Source: Trebouxia sp. TZW2008
Lineage: Eukaryota > Chlorophyta > Trebouxiophyceae > Trebouxiales > Trebouxiaceae
Direction: 5' to 3'
NCBI GenBank assembly: GCA_002118135.1
Contig: BDIU01000189.1
Coordinates: 248,001 to 312,000, forward strand
Length of the DNA stretch: 64,000 bases
A program made the translations under genes and the position numbers. Of the stretch, positions 39,501 to 51,292 are shown one piece after another. How positions within the stretch are numbered: position 1 is the first letter of the stretch; each line of letters begins with the position of its first letter. The notes under the pieces are model-generated. The model did not search any database. It was not told the origin of the DNA and saw only the letters and a program-made list of their open reading frames with translations.

Positions 39501-41591
39501 CGCTCATTGTCAAGATGACACCAATCCTCAAGGCGGCCGTCTGCACAACATAACATGACATAGCGTAATACAACATAAGCTGCTGAAAAGATGCAATGTA
39601 ACGCAATGCAATGTAATGTAGTGTAATGTTGGGTCAGCATCTGCACTCTATGATGCGGAGTGCTAAAGCACAAACTTCAGAAGCACGTGCTTGCAAGCGT
39701 TCACTTGTGCTGCATTCATGTGTGTCAGGATAATTCAGCCTTGGGTGACATTGCGCCTGATGGCACTTCCATGACTGGTGGCTGGTATGACGCTGGAGGT
39801 ATGGCCCTTGCAGATGCAGCCTGTGCAGCCTGTTCTTTCAAACACACAAGTAATTATAAAGGAGGAGTTAGAGATGCAGCCGAATCACAAATAATCAATG
39901 ATTGTTGTGAGGCTCAGAAATGCTGGAAGTACCTGGAGCAGCAGTTCTGCAATTGGCAGTGCAGTGACCCCCGGCCGCCTGCTTCCCGTGGTGCTGCACC
40001 ACCCCCACCAGGTCATACTCAGAACCCCCACCCAAGTCAGGGGACCCCGGGTGGAGCCAGCTTGCCAGGTCCAGCACCTCAGAGAAGGCAATACGGTGTG
40101 CCAACTTCCTCAGAGCGTAGACGGTGTACTCTGTCCTTGGCAGGCTGAGCACCAGCACATTTGGCAGAGTATGGAACTTACTCTGCTCAAATGACGTGTT
40201 CTTCCTGCAGACAAAGCTGTCATTTTCAATGGAAGTAATCTCATGACCAGGTTGAGTGCAAGTGACATCAACAGTATGTCACTTCTTATCATTGTCAATG
40301 CCTGTACGTTTTAGCAAGATGCGACGGAGAATTCATCCTGAAATCCTTTGATGGCGCTACTTGCAGCAATAGAAATCGTCATGACAGCATGAAGGTTGAT
40401 GGTCATGTAACCATAATGACAATGATGATAACCGCAATTGCCTCAGTAATAAAGGACACAGACAGCAAGACAAATGCATATAGACAAACATGTCAAAGAA
40501 AATGTCAATAAGCAGAGTATTGCCAAGATGGCTACACAAATGTAGGTAATGTTTCTGGATTGCAAGCTGCATGAGCACAAGCATGCTCATGGCACGCTGT
40601 TGCTGAGTGCATGCTGCAATGCAGAAGAGCATTGGCATGCACAGTGGAACAGCACAGGTACACACATGAGTCAATCTGCTGCACTGACCTGCCACAATGG
40701 TCACACTTATAATTGTGTAAGAGGGACTTGGACGTCATGAAGTCCAGCCCCTGTGCAACACTGCGGCACACACGCCCCTCTTCCACGTACTGGGGCATTA
40801 CAATCATGGCGTCCTCTGTGAAGCTCCTGCGGGTGCAGCAGCCGGGGCAGCAGCGCTCATTCAGCATGCTTGACCCAAAAAAGTGCTGTAGAAACTGTCT
40901 GTATCCCTGTAGGCAAAACACAGGTCAGAGTCGTGCAAAAGTTACTATGTGGTTTTGCTTAAGCGGTGTAGAGCCGCATGCTGGAGAAGACTATGCAAGG
41001 TGAAGGTACCTCAGGTCTGTCTTTTGCGCCAACCCAGCCAATCCACTTGCGCAAAAGCTCATCCGGGTCCTCATGACTGAATCTTCTGGTGTTCCAGTCA
41101 ATCTGCAAGCGTACCAAGCTTCAGTTCACGTGCTACTGTTACGTATGAGCTGTGGACAGCACAGTGGAGCCTTTTGACATATTGAGCAGCAAGCATAGAT
41201 ACTGCACCTGATTGGGCTCAGACGTGTCGCTGGGGGCTGCAGGTCTGTTTCTCCTAAGCCTTGGCTGGGAGGAGCCAGGTAAGAGACCATGAATCCTGTC
41301 TACTGCCCAGACAGGCCTTGCTTCTTTTGCATTGTAACCAGGCGCATTCCTGCCCGCTATCCAGACGCTGGGATAGCACAGCCAGCAGTGACTGTGCAGC
41401 GGACAGCCACAACCAAGCTTCCACGAGCCTGGCTGGACGTTTGCTACCAGCGGCACACGCCCGAAGCATTGTAGCACGGAACTAAAATAACATGTGGCCT
41501 TGCCGGTATTTACGATACCGGTAGGCTGCGCAGGCTTCGTTTGCCAGATAGTACTCAAGATTGGCAACAAAATCGAGGCATACCCTGCCAT
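36530..41591 (-). CDS. Ubiquitin-specific protease (UBP/USP family)
   Basis: Seven exons: 41591-41208, 41102-41010, 40906-40689, 40204-39933, 39427-37901, 37602-37534 and 37191-36530. All phases fit and the protein is about 1074 residues. The Cys box is near residue 34 (TGIVNTGKATCYFSSVLQCF). It has one more residue than the usual N-x-G-N-T-C, but the cysteine is kept. A divergent QQD-type stretch (HEDPDELLRKWIGW) and a zinc finger of two CxxC pairs (CCPGCC, YKCDHC) follow. The His box is GGHCTANCR, and the end of the fold is WFQFDDERVI...LWYQRKLP. It removes ubiquitin from proteins. The fold is followed by about 500 residues of Pro/Ser-rich sequence (exon 5), then a basic KR-rich tail (KRKR repeats, ending KSKKSKGRK) typical of a nuclear signal. 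The substrate is unknown. Confidence 0.85.
39494..39548 (-). repeat. Copy of UBP exon 5 start with acceptor
   Basis: The minus strand reads ttgtgcag-ACGGCCGCCTTGAGGATTGGTGTCATCTTGACAATGAGCGTGTGA, against the true ttgtgcag-ACGGCAGCCTTGGCAACTGGTTCCAATTTGATGATGAGCGTGTC at 39427. It is intronic, upstream and out of use because of the TGA. Confidence 0.8.
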
Positions 41592-41990
41592 GTCAGGGTG
41601 CCCAAAACCAAAGCAGTGCGCAGTGTCACGCGGTCATGCATGCGCAGTAAGGCTTGCACGACTCCATGCTCGGCAATCTTCGCATAAACGCTGTTGCAGG
41701 TCAAGCTACTGCATCGTCTGTCTGCACGGTGTTGTTCCAACTGTTGACAAGGTCAAGCAGAGTGAATGGCGTTATGTTGTAGCGTTACATGCTAGGATGA
41801 GCAGAAGCTTGTGCTCCATCGAAAGAGCACCCTAGCACAGTATTAGTATACGCTGAAAACTCGATTTAGGTGGTGGTGTATCAAGACATGAACTTCTGAT
41901 GTCAGATGTGGACACATCATTGTCTGGTACATACTCAAGCATGAGGCATGCTACGAAGTGTACAGCCTGTGGTGCTGCGTTATGGGACTG
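41592..41990. promoter_or_regulatory. UBP 5' region and AUG5-like 3' flank
   Basis: A 400-bp gap between two minus-strand genes. No further frame is supported. Confidence 0.4.
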
Positions 41991-44900
41991 CTATGAAAGC
42001 GAGCTGTTGTTTGCAGCAAGGCTGGCCTGTGTAATAATCAGCCACTCTGCTGCATTCCTGCCTTCATCTGCAAGATCGCGTCCTGTTGTTGGTATCAAGG
42101 TAGAAGCTTTTGTGCAGTGCATATGCATCAAGCAGCCAGGCATTCTGGGTACACAAGCGTGACTATAGGATGCGTTGCCAAGCATGACCGGACAACAGAT
42201 GCTACACAAAACAACATTTCATGCACACAAACAGAAGCAAACTGACTTACACTCGACCCATGGCACAGCATGCACTGCAGGCTGGGTCCACCACTCTTGA
42301 ATTGCATCCTCTGCTTCCTTCTTGGCAAATGCTGCAGCCACCTGACATGTAACAACTGAGCTCTGCAGGCTAGGCACGCTGTCTGCATCAGCAACAGACA
42401 ATGTGGCCAGTCAGTCATGCTCAAGTATCCATCAGAACCGCCAGTTTCAAAGGCATATTCTCTTCAACATCACAGTCTGCCTGAGTCTGATGGACACTGA
42501 GTCTTTGCCATTGTGCGATACAAATGATCAAGCTTGTTGGCTAGATCAAGTATGTAACCACTTCTTCTTCTCCATGTGTTGTCTGTGGCGTCAGGCAGCC
42601 GTCATGAGGCTGCTGTATCACGCGTACCTGTTTTCTCCTTGTCATGCATCTGTGCCACATGTTGCTGCAGCTCACTGCCCTGCTTTGCAAATGCCACAGC
42701 TGCAGATGTTGTTGTTTCAAGAGTGCGCTTCCACTGATTCACAAGTGCAGCGCCCTGCTGCTGCTGCTTGGCTTGCTCAGTCACATCTTGTAGCAAGGCA
42801 TCTGGACTTTGCACCAAAAGCGCAGGCTGCATTCTGCATGCAGAAACACTTGTCGTGTGTCAAGCCCTTCATCCATGGCATGTGATCTGCAGCTGCACAT
42901 GCATGCAGCATGCAAGATAAAATTAGCCTTTGCAAATGTAAGCATTGATCTTGCAAGACTTGCAGACCATAAGCAACAGAGTGCAACCCAGTGCAGGTGC
43001 ATCAGCAGTCAAGAAAGAAGCTGCAAGCAGCAAGCATCCCTTGAATATGTCTCTGGCAGAGGCACACTGATTGCTAGTCTCAGTGTATCCAGAAAGTTGA
43101 ACAGCATGTAACAACTTGTCGCCCAAAATTGTCATGACTGGAAGGCAGTTGATGACAAGAACACACATGGCAGCTGCACATAATGCAAATGTTGCAATGA
43201 GAAGGGCGTTAGATTGAGGTGTCCAACGAGGACTTTAGCTAAGCAGGGCCCTGGTTTTGTAGGTCACAGTATTGTCACATTTTGACTGAAGAGCGCACTC
43301 ACTTGGCTGCCTGGTGCAAGATGTGGGACAGGCCATCTGCAATTTCTGGGGGGCGTTTGTTCCACTGTGCCGCGCAGACCTGCAATGCACGCTGCCATCT
43401 GTGCTGTGTTGGTACATGCAGAGGTGGCCTCGCATATCCTGCAAAGGGCACCACTTGTCAGCTGTGTCTGTCATCTCTTCACGTGACTTTGCTGAAAAAA
43501 TCAACCATACAGCCAGCTAATTTAGCTGAAATGAAATTTACTCATGAACAAAGCGCTCTGTTCAAGCACACATGCTGTTCTGAGGCTACATAGTCCCCTT
43601 GCCGTAAGCACTGAGAAGGCAGGGCTGCTGGACCTTCGCACTCAAGCATGATACTCAATCAAACGCAGCTATGTCCTGCCTTGTCACAAACAAGTTCCAG
43701 CTGTAGCGTTTGGTGATACCTGAAGCAGATTGCAGGGGTAGCTGGCTGAGCTCTATCTGGTCAAAGGCAGCCTGCTCCTCAGCCATGCAGTCATGCATGG
43801 CAGCAGTGGCACTACTGACTTGATCCACAGCAGGCAACAGGTCAGAGCTCAGATAGTGCTTTGTGTCCGCTCTGGCTGTATCCCAGCGGTGCTTGTTCAG
43901 CATGTTCTCTTTGTGCAATGTCTTGATGACATCATCCATGGCCTGATTGCGCTGCTGGAATGACGTGATCTGGTCCCACTTGAGCAACAACTCTGCCTTG
44001 GCGTTTGCGCCATCCTGAGCCTCATGTTGCAAGTTTGCCTGCAGGCATGTGGACAATGTTGACGCTTGACAAAATTTGCATAGCAAGCGCAGCTGCTGCA
44101 CAGGGTAACATCCTCAATGTCAATCTATAATATGACATTGATGAAAGTACAAAGTGAAAAGCACACTAGGCACAGGCATGAACCTCTGAATATGCTGTGC
44201 CCATGTCATCATATACAAGGTTCGTCAGCAAGACACAGCGCGAGCAATTCTGCGCTAAGATATTTCAAGCCTATCAGCATATGCAAAGATGTCTGGAGGC
44301 TAGACTCAATGCTGTTGCGTCATGTGCTCACCAGCTGAGACTCAAGCACAGATATGACTGCCTTGGCGCCAGCAACCTCGGCTCTGGCATTGTGCAATTG
44401 CTGCTGCAGCCCAGCCTGCCTGCGTGACAGCATTGCAAATGACTCTTGAGCTCGTCCCTGAAGTGCAGCCAGCTTGCGTGTGTTGCAGCGTCTCCATGCG
44501 ACAGCACTAAGCTTACTTCCTTGCATTGCCTGTGGGTGACAGCAGCTGAGATGCAGCAGGCTGCCTCCGTTGCAGCATGTACATTCAACAGCAGCAGGCT
44601 TACTTTGCGGCATTGCCTGTGAGTGTGTGCAGCTGAAGTGCAGCCAGATTGCGTGTGTTGCAGCACCTGCATACGGAACACCAGCAATCTCACCTTTTGG
44701 CATTGCCTTTGGGTAAGTGCAGCTGACGTGCAGCAGGCTGCCTGTGTTGCAATATATATGTGCAACAGCAGCAGGCTTACTTTGTTGCACTCCCCGTGAG
44801 TGCCAGCAGCTGACTCTCAGCAGCTTGCTTGTGGTGCAGCATCAATATGCAACAGCAGTAGGCTTACTTTGATGCATTGCCTGCAAGTGTGTGCAGCTGA

Positions 44901-46572
44901 CTCTCGGCAGCATGGCCGGCCTGCAAGGCTGCTTCAGTCTGCAGAAACTGCTTGACGTGTGCCTCCTGCTTCACCCTCAGCAACTCCTCAATGCTCTTCA
45001 GCTCTGCGCCCAACAGTCTTTAAGCATTGTTTTCTGTACAGCTCTGCAAACAACAGTCTTACAGCTCTGCAACTCCTAGTCACAGTAGTGTGCAATGCCA
45101 CGCTGGTGATTTGCATTGAATTGCTGTGGAGTTGTAATGGCATACTAGTGATTAACGTCAGCATGCTGCCTATATTGGTAAGACTGTCAGACTGTTTGCA
45201 GCAGGTGACAACACGCCTGACTGTGCCATTTGCAAGGGGGATCAGCACAGATTGTTGAGCGCAGTTCAAAGTGCAGTGTCAAGATTGTACTGCAGCATTG
45301 CAGACGCAGACTATCAGGAGCATTGACAGCAGTCACTCCAAAGATTGCAGGTTTAGTCGCAAAGACACCTAATTACCTGAGGTACACTTCTGCTGCACAG
45401 CCTTAGCCTCAGCTTGCAAGTCCAGATCAGCTGTTTTCACTTGAACATCTTCAGCTGCCTTAGCAATGTTGTCTGCGCCACAGCAACACAAAAGTCTGAT
45501 TGAAGAGATCTTGTTGAGTCTGGATGCTACATGCCATCCTGGGTGTTGGGGCTACAGAGTTGCAGTCAGCCAGCTCACCTGCTGAAGCTTTGAGTAGCAG
45601 AGGTGCAGGCTGTTGAATGACTTGTGACACAGCGGCTTTTGTCTCAGGAGTGTGCTGCAAGCTTGGCAAGCCAGAACTTGTGCTCTGCTGCTTGAAAACC
45701 ACATCTTGCAATTGTGCAGCAATAGATGATGATGTCGATGCACAGAGCTGCTCAGTCTGATCCCCTACATGCGACATAGTGTGCTAAGGTCTGTATGCCT
45801 TTTATCTTTTGACGAGGCTTACACAGCGCTGCAACAGACTTGTTTGTAAACAGCATGTTGCCGCAGCAGCATTGCAAATCAATGGGAGTTGCCAGCACCT
45901 TGGGTGACGCTTGAGCTGGTAGGCAGACTGCATCTGTGTGCAGCTGTGTTGAGCCTGATATTGAGTCTCCTCTGCAGTTCAGCTAATAGCTGCAGGAGCT
46001 TCTCAGATCTCTTGGCATAAGCCTCAAGAGTAAGCACCTACAGTCCACCTCACTTCTGAGTACAACCTGACAGGACACAATAGCAGTGTGAACCATGCTT
46101 ATGCAGTACCTGAATATACCGCTCATGTGTCTGATTGGCTTCCAAGGCTTGTTCCCCAGATGAGCACAGAGCTTGAGCCGCCTGCTCATGCAAGCTGCTC
46201 TGCAAGCAGGCCTCATCTGAGTGGCTGACCCAGGTATGATCGTGTGTGCCACAGCACAGAGAATTAGAAACATGCCTGTTGCTTGAGAAGATTCTGCCTG
46301 GCCTGTTCGACGCTAACATTGAGTTTGTCCAATTGGGCCTGATGCTTCAGCGACGCAGGATCAGCCTGATCTATGCGCATGCGGTCCACAGAACCTATCA
46401 TGGAGTCGAGCTGCGCTCGATCTGGCACTGTGCACGTGAACTGCTGCATATATTGCCAAAGTGGCTGCAGGCGCGCGATGTCGAGGCGTTTGCTGGCGAG
46501 TTCTGCCACCTTGTGATCGGGAAAGCCGCATGCCTCCAACCACCTGACAAAGGACTGCTTTTCCGAAGGCAT
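41991..46572 (-). CDS. Augmin complex subunit, AUG5/HAUS5-like coiled-coil protein
   Basis: Exons read with confidence: 46572-46276, 46199-46110, 46037-45899, 45764-45579, 45472-45377, 45003-44881, about 44468-44332, 44038-43720, 43491 downwards (end unresolved), about 42830-42640, 42341-42251 and 42067-41991. The N-terminus (LDIARLQPLWQYMQQF) has the short helical pattern of augmin subunit 5. The middle is coiled coil rich in Gln/Glu/Ala (HNARAEVAGAKAVISVLESQ, NQAMDDVIKTLHKEN). The C-terminus joins EWWTQPAVHAVPWVE to YEGRNAAEWLIITQ, which fits the WW-QPA---WV--G-N---W signature I associate with plant AUG5. Augmin recruits gamma-tubulin to microtubules in the spindle and phragmoplast. Two introns appear to use GC donors, and the exon 6-7 junction is obscured by tandem repeats. 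Confidence 0.65.
44455..44900 (-). repeat. ~88-bp tandem repeat in AUG5-like intron
   Basis: About five units near 44455, 44531, 44618, 44708 and 44796, running into exon 6 at 44884. Each contains a minus-strand copy of the exon 6 end (AGTCAGCTG to CACTTGCAG-like), the donor GGCAATGC and a downstream gtaagcct. This is again a duplicated exon/intron border. Confidence 0.8.
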
Positions 46573-46749
46573 GCAAGCTTGCGCTAGCTGGACACGCACA
46601 CGAAAATCAGGTTCCGATGAAGATCATCGCCGGGTGCTGTGTTGTTTCATGTCTAGCAGGACTGAGCTCGGTCAAAGTCGTGTGTTTTCAAGTTCTCGGC
46701 ATACGCACGACCTACCGCCAGCTCCTGTTGCGCACGATCCGAGCTGTCA
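46573..46749. promoter_or_regulatory. Bidirectional promoter, AUG5-like/PAXX-like
   Basis: Only 177 bp separate the two divergent ATGs (46572 minus, 46750 plus). No obvious TATA box. Confidence 0.5.
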
Positions 46750-48686
46750 ATGGCACTGTGGCCGTTCACTAGTTTTGGCAGACTTCATGACAGTAGTGGA
46801 CGCTGCTACCTGTATCGACTGCAAGGGCAATCTGCAGGACGGAGCTATGACCTGTGAGTGCAATCTCCTTCGGCGTTTGTCTTTGAAAAATATCATGCAA
46901 TGGCGCCCTTGACAAGCTTCTCGTTGCAGGCGCGTGTATGTGACTGATTATGCAGGCAAAGGATGGAATGGGTCCACCACACTGCTAGACTTGAAAAGCC
47001 TGGTGGTAAGCATGAACTGGTCCAGGTGCCACAAACATCAGCACCAAGCCTCAGCCTATGTCTTTAGACTTCACAGCATGTATGCATGAATCAGCTGTGT
47101 GCTAACGTGCAATGATGTCACTCAGCATTGTCCCACAAAGCAAGTGCATCAGTCAAATCAAGACGAGCTCACTCTTTCTGCATTGTCAGGATGACATCTC
47201 TCCTGAGGACAAGCAGATGCTGCAATGGGTTGTGGATGCTGCAAAGCATGACCGCTTCAGGCTCTGCGGAAACAAAGGTGTCATACAAGCTGCACGTGAA
47301 TGCACTATTTCTGTTCATGTGTATGAATGTCTTGGCTGCTTGTGTAGGTGACAAATACTTGGAAACGCAAGTCAAAGCTGGCGCATTCACCCTCAGACTC
47401 AGGTGTCATGCAGCTGAATGTCCTGCGCAATCTGCAATGATGCAGATAATGATGCAATTATTCAACATGTGCCTACATTTGCTGACCTGGTGATGCTGTC
47501 CGCTAGATCAGGCTCCCAGCAGAAGAGTCACTTGAGGCTGCTGAAGGAGACAATTTGCAGCAACAGGATCAGGGTGCGTGCAGTCCATTGCAAGTTGAGA
47601 TGTGGATGCCACCTGTGCAGTAAAGATGTGCCCAGTGAAGTGTCTGCTATCTGTTGCAGTATGTCTGATGGGACATGTGTGCTTCCTGAAGTGCTGTGCT
47701 GATGCTGGTTGGCTTGATGCAGAATTAGCCTTTGGGCTATTTGATGAGAGTAGACAACATAAAGATGACATCACCACAGCTCAGGCGCAGGGACAGGAAG
47801 CCAGACAACAGGTGAGCCATACATGCTGTCGATGTAGCCAATTGAGCTTGCTGAGTTGGAAATCTGCTGCTAATCAGAGGGCGCCATTGCATTCTCAAGG
47901 CATGACAAAGGGATATAGAGGTTCCCGCAGACCTGATCTGGAGTTAGTGCATGCATCTCTCTCTGTGCATGTTGACCAAAAGTGGACACAGCACATGACA
48001 GTCAAGCTTGGCAAAATTGCTGCCTTGCAGGTGGATGACTTGACCAAGCAACTGCAGCAGCTGGAAAGCAAATTAGCTTCAGCTCAGCAGGCCCTGCGTA
48101 ACAGCAGTCACAAATCCCCTGCCAAGAGTCAGCGCTTCTCAGCTTCTCTTGGGTCCCTTGATGCAATCTCCCCTTCACAGACAGAAGCTGCTTCTCAAAG
48201 CACACAGGCTGTGAAAAGGTTGCATGCAGATTCTTCCCTTGTAATGTGTAGTCAGGCACAGGGGCAAACTCAGTTGGCTGATGATACAGCTAGCCAGCCT
48301 GCGGCAACACTGAACAACCACAGTGAACAGCCATCTGCACAAGCAGGTGATATATATTGAGCTGTGCTACATGTGCATTAAGCCGCAATTAGCAGGCTAA
48401 ACCCATGTCTTTGTGTACCCGGCTGAGGGCTCTTTTGCTTAATTTGATTATGATCACAAGTTCCATATGTACACAATAGTTTGTTTCTTCTGGGACGTGA
48501 GCTGTTGTTACGCGACGTCATGGTATGTTTTGTGCAGAGTCAAGCCAAGGTGGCAACCAGTCAGCTGTTGATTATCAACAGGAAGCTTCTGCTCAAGAGA
48601 AGCCTAGTGTAGGCCATGCAAGAAACGTGCAAAGGGGCAGAAGAGGCCGCGGGCGAGCACACACTAGAGCCACCAAGATTGGCTGA
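46750..48686 (+). CDS. PAXX/XRCC4-superfamily-like factor (candidate NHEJ protein)
   Basis: Exons 46750-46853, 46930-47005, 47190-47277, 47348-47402, 47507-about 47573, about 47659-47811, 48031-48346 and 48538-48686; phases agree except at the fifth/sixth junction. The head reads YLYRLQGQSAGRSYDL-RVYVTDYAGKGWNG, then alternating beta/helix segments (DISPEDKQMLQWVVDAA, FRLCGNKGDKYLE, AFTLRL). A coiled coil follows (VDDLTKQLQQLESKLASAQQ), then a disordered linker and a basic tail (NVQRGRRGRGRAHTRATKIG). Head, single coiled coil and basic C-terminal tip are the layout of PAXX, XLF and XRCC4, which bridge Ku-bound DNA ends. The -YVTD----W- core is closest to PAXX. This is structural reasoning, not an alignment. 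The start at 46750 is the only ATG in the frame that splices correctly to exon 2. Confidence 0.45.
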
Positions 48687-49164
48687 CTCTATTTGTGACT
48701 GATAGCCTTGTGATTCTGTGTGACATGAGCAGCATGCAGACTGTCGTGTTTGGCCAAGTGGTGCTGCCCAACACAACTCAAAATTCTTTGGGTCATGAGC
48801 AGCTCGTTCATGATGTCAAGTTGATGACAGTAATTGACTGCTGCCGCTAATCTTGAGGTGGTTTAATGACCACAGGCTGCACAGGTCTACATCAGTATTG
48901 CTGGAAATCCTGACAAAGTTTACAATACTCCAGCATTGACATCGCACCGCATGCAAAGCTTTCACTCAAGTTGACTTACAATGCCTGTCGGACGATAGCT
49001 GCAAACAGCATGACCGGAGCGAAGTTGGGAATGCAAGCTTGCAGCACTCTTACAAAGCCTCCAGCGCACATATTGATTACTTGCACGTGTTGGGAGGACA
49101 CTGTTGTACAACAGGAGTACTGCAGCAGCCACATACAACACAAAAGACAGACCATGGCCTCATG
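48687..49164. other. Convergent 3' flanks
   Basis: Nothing recognised between the PAXX-like stop and the R3H-associated gene stop. Confidence 0.4.
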
Positions 49165-50511
49165 CTATAGGACAACGTAATCTTCAGACGCCACATCAGA
49201 CTCTGTTGAATGGCCCGCTAAGTATCTTTTGAGCACAGATGGGTTGATTCCACCTGCAGGCTGATCTTCAAGCGCCATCAAAATATCTGTACACGTGATT
49301 GCATTTGAAGAAACAGATGGAGGTGCAGTGCCTGCTTGCACAGGGGCTGCAGCTGCATGCTGTGATCCAGGCGGCCACTGTATAATGGTGATACGCTTTT
49401 CTGGATCAGTACCGCTGGCTTGACTGTGAGAGAGCAAGCCGTGAAACTCTGCAAGGCCATGTGCTTGCAACCTGTGAAAGCTGTCATCTAACTCCAAAAC
49501 CAGCTCGCCAGCAGCAGTGCCCTGCGGCCAAACATGGGAGTCAGACCAGAACCAGGTACAACCAGGTGCAAGCCTCAAATGCAGTTGCAAATGTTTACGA
49601 AACTGGCGACAACATTCTGTGAAATATGACACTCTGCTGACATTGAACAGGCACCACGGTTCAGCCATGAACTGTGCAAACTCGTCATGACCGGGCCTCT
49701 GGCTGTGAAGCTGCTTGACATTCAGTCTGTTCAATAGTAGGCAAGCTGACAGTGTGTTTCTTGCCTGTTGCATGAAGTGTAGATACTGCAGCTCCAGATC
49801 TTCAACAGCAGCAGGGTCGGCCTTCTTCAGTGCTTGCCTGCACCGGCGCCCTGTGCCTGCCCATTTCTTCAGTGCTATGAATGCAGCTTCCTGAGGGGTC
49901 ACCTCTGTGGGAGCACTCGACCTCAGCTCATCCTGCTGTGCTCCACTTTGGTCAGAGCGTGCATGCTTGATTCTGTCCTCCCATTTCTGCATTGCATTCC
50001 CAAAGATGCATCAATCTGCTGCTGTCTGTGAGGCCGGGGCAGTTGTTGGCATGCTGGTTTATCACGCTGTAATATAGAGGTTTGTCTGCACCTGTATGAA
50101 GCGTGATTGCTTGTCGTAGTCAATGTTTCTGAATATGTCGAGAATGGTGGCATTTTCTGGTTGTAGAATTTCTTGAAGTGGGCTGGTATGACTATTGTCC
50201 CCAAATGGCACTGGCTTAAACAAACCCTCCATTTCTGAAGCTGTCAATGGCCCAGCCATATCTCGCAGCATTTTGTCATTCAGAAATCTCCTCCTCCTCT
50301 CTCTGCCAACTTTGTATAAGTAGTCTAGCTCGCTCTGCTCTGCCTCAGTAGGAGGCCTGTTCCTGACCATTTTGAAGGAACGCTCCCAACGATCAGCTTT
50401 TGCAGTGCCTTTCCTTCGGCTCCTTTTTTGCGGTTCGTGTGCTTCGTGATCTGTCAACAGCTGACTTAAACTGGATCCATCTGGCATGATGTATGGATTG
50501 TGGCCTGACAT
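49165..50511 (-). CDS. R3H-associated domain protein (R3HDM4-like)
   Basis: Two exons, 50511-50092 and 49986-49165, phase 0, about 413 residues. The first exon has a basic helical segment (RWERSFKMVRNRPPTEAEQ, YLYKVGRERRRRFLNDK, then GPLTASEMEGLFKPVPFG) that resembles the R3H-associated N-terminal domain. The second begins with AALKKW-like helices (ALKKWAGTGRRCRQALKKAD, VEDLELQYLHFM) and continues into a compact domain (LNRLNVKQLHSQRPG, FNVSRVSYFTECCRQF). R3HDM4-type plant proteins are annotated as single-stranded nucleic-acid binding, but their function is essentially unstudied. I do not see a strict R-x3-H motif, so nucleic-acid binding is unproven. Confidence 0.55.
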
Positions 50512-51292
50512 GACAGCGGCGCGACCGCTAACAGGGTGCTCTGATTGCCTGACGCAAATTTAGTCGACAGAATGACAAACCGATCACCGATGTGATCTAT
50601 CAGGTCGCACGTTTGCCTGTGGGCAAATGTCTCGGCCACATCGGCCAAATGCTGCACAGCATGCTGCATGACATGCTTTGTGTCTTCTTCTGAGGAATGT
50701 CTCTGTGCACAAGACATGGCAAAAGCAAGTGCACACTGAGGATCAGAGAAAACTGCCCGCTGTCATGCCGTCAACGGAGAGCTCCAATGAGCAGAGCTAG
50801 CCAGTGAAGAGTGTTTGCATTTGAACATAAAGGAATGCATCAAATGCAGTTGTGACTTGCAAATGCTTGCGCGCCTGCTGCACACTGGCCATGGCTGTTG
50901 CACCGAACTGCCGGCATAGCACTTGAGGCATGCTCTGATTGTTGTCCATGACCTGTAACTTAATCAGGCACAAATTGTGCAAGGCAGCAACATATTCTGA
51001 TTACCAACTTTGTGAAAACAAGCAATGCTGTTGCAGCGTGAGCACCACCAAATCTAGAAATAGCACCTCATCATTTGACAAGCAAGCTACCTTTTTCATA
51101 CGTGCCCTGTGTCTTAGCTTTCCTGTCACACTATACTGGGTTCGGTCAATGCAGCTGCATGTTGCAGCACGACTCAAGCCATGTATATAGAACGCAGTCT
51201 GAACATTGACCACTTGTCTGGACCAACCGCTTGGCAGACCGGTGCAGCACAGATAGCATGCACAACACTAGTTCAGCATAGCAAATTGAGAG
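50512..51292 (-). other. Gap with two unassigned minus-strand frames
   Basis: An ATG-initiated 83-codon frame at 50717-50466 (MSCAQRHSSEEDTKHVMQ..., DLIDHIGDRFVILSTKF) overlaps the R3H-associated start. A second piece, 50979-50797, follows a good acceptor (ttacag-GTCATGGACAACAAT) and ends at TAG. They could be exons of a small gene between CFAP300 and the R3H-associated gene, or upstream UTR. I cannot join them. Confidence 0.25.

Noticed and set aside
40220..40290. Extension of UBP exon 4 upstream of 40204 (frame TVDVTCTQPGHEI)
   Set aside because: It looks coding-like but meets an in-frame TGA with no acceptor between. The acceptor at 40205 fits the phase of exon 3.
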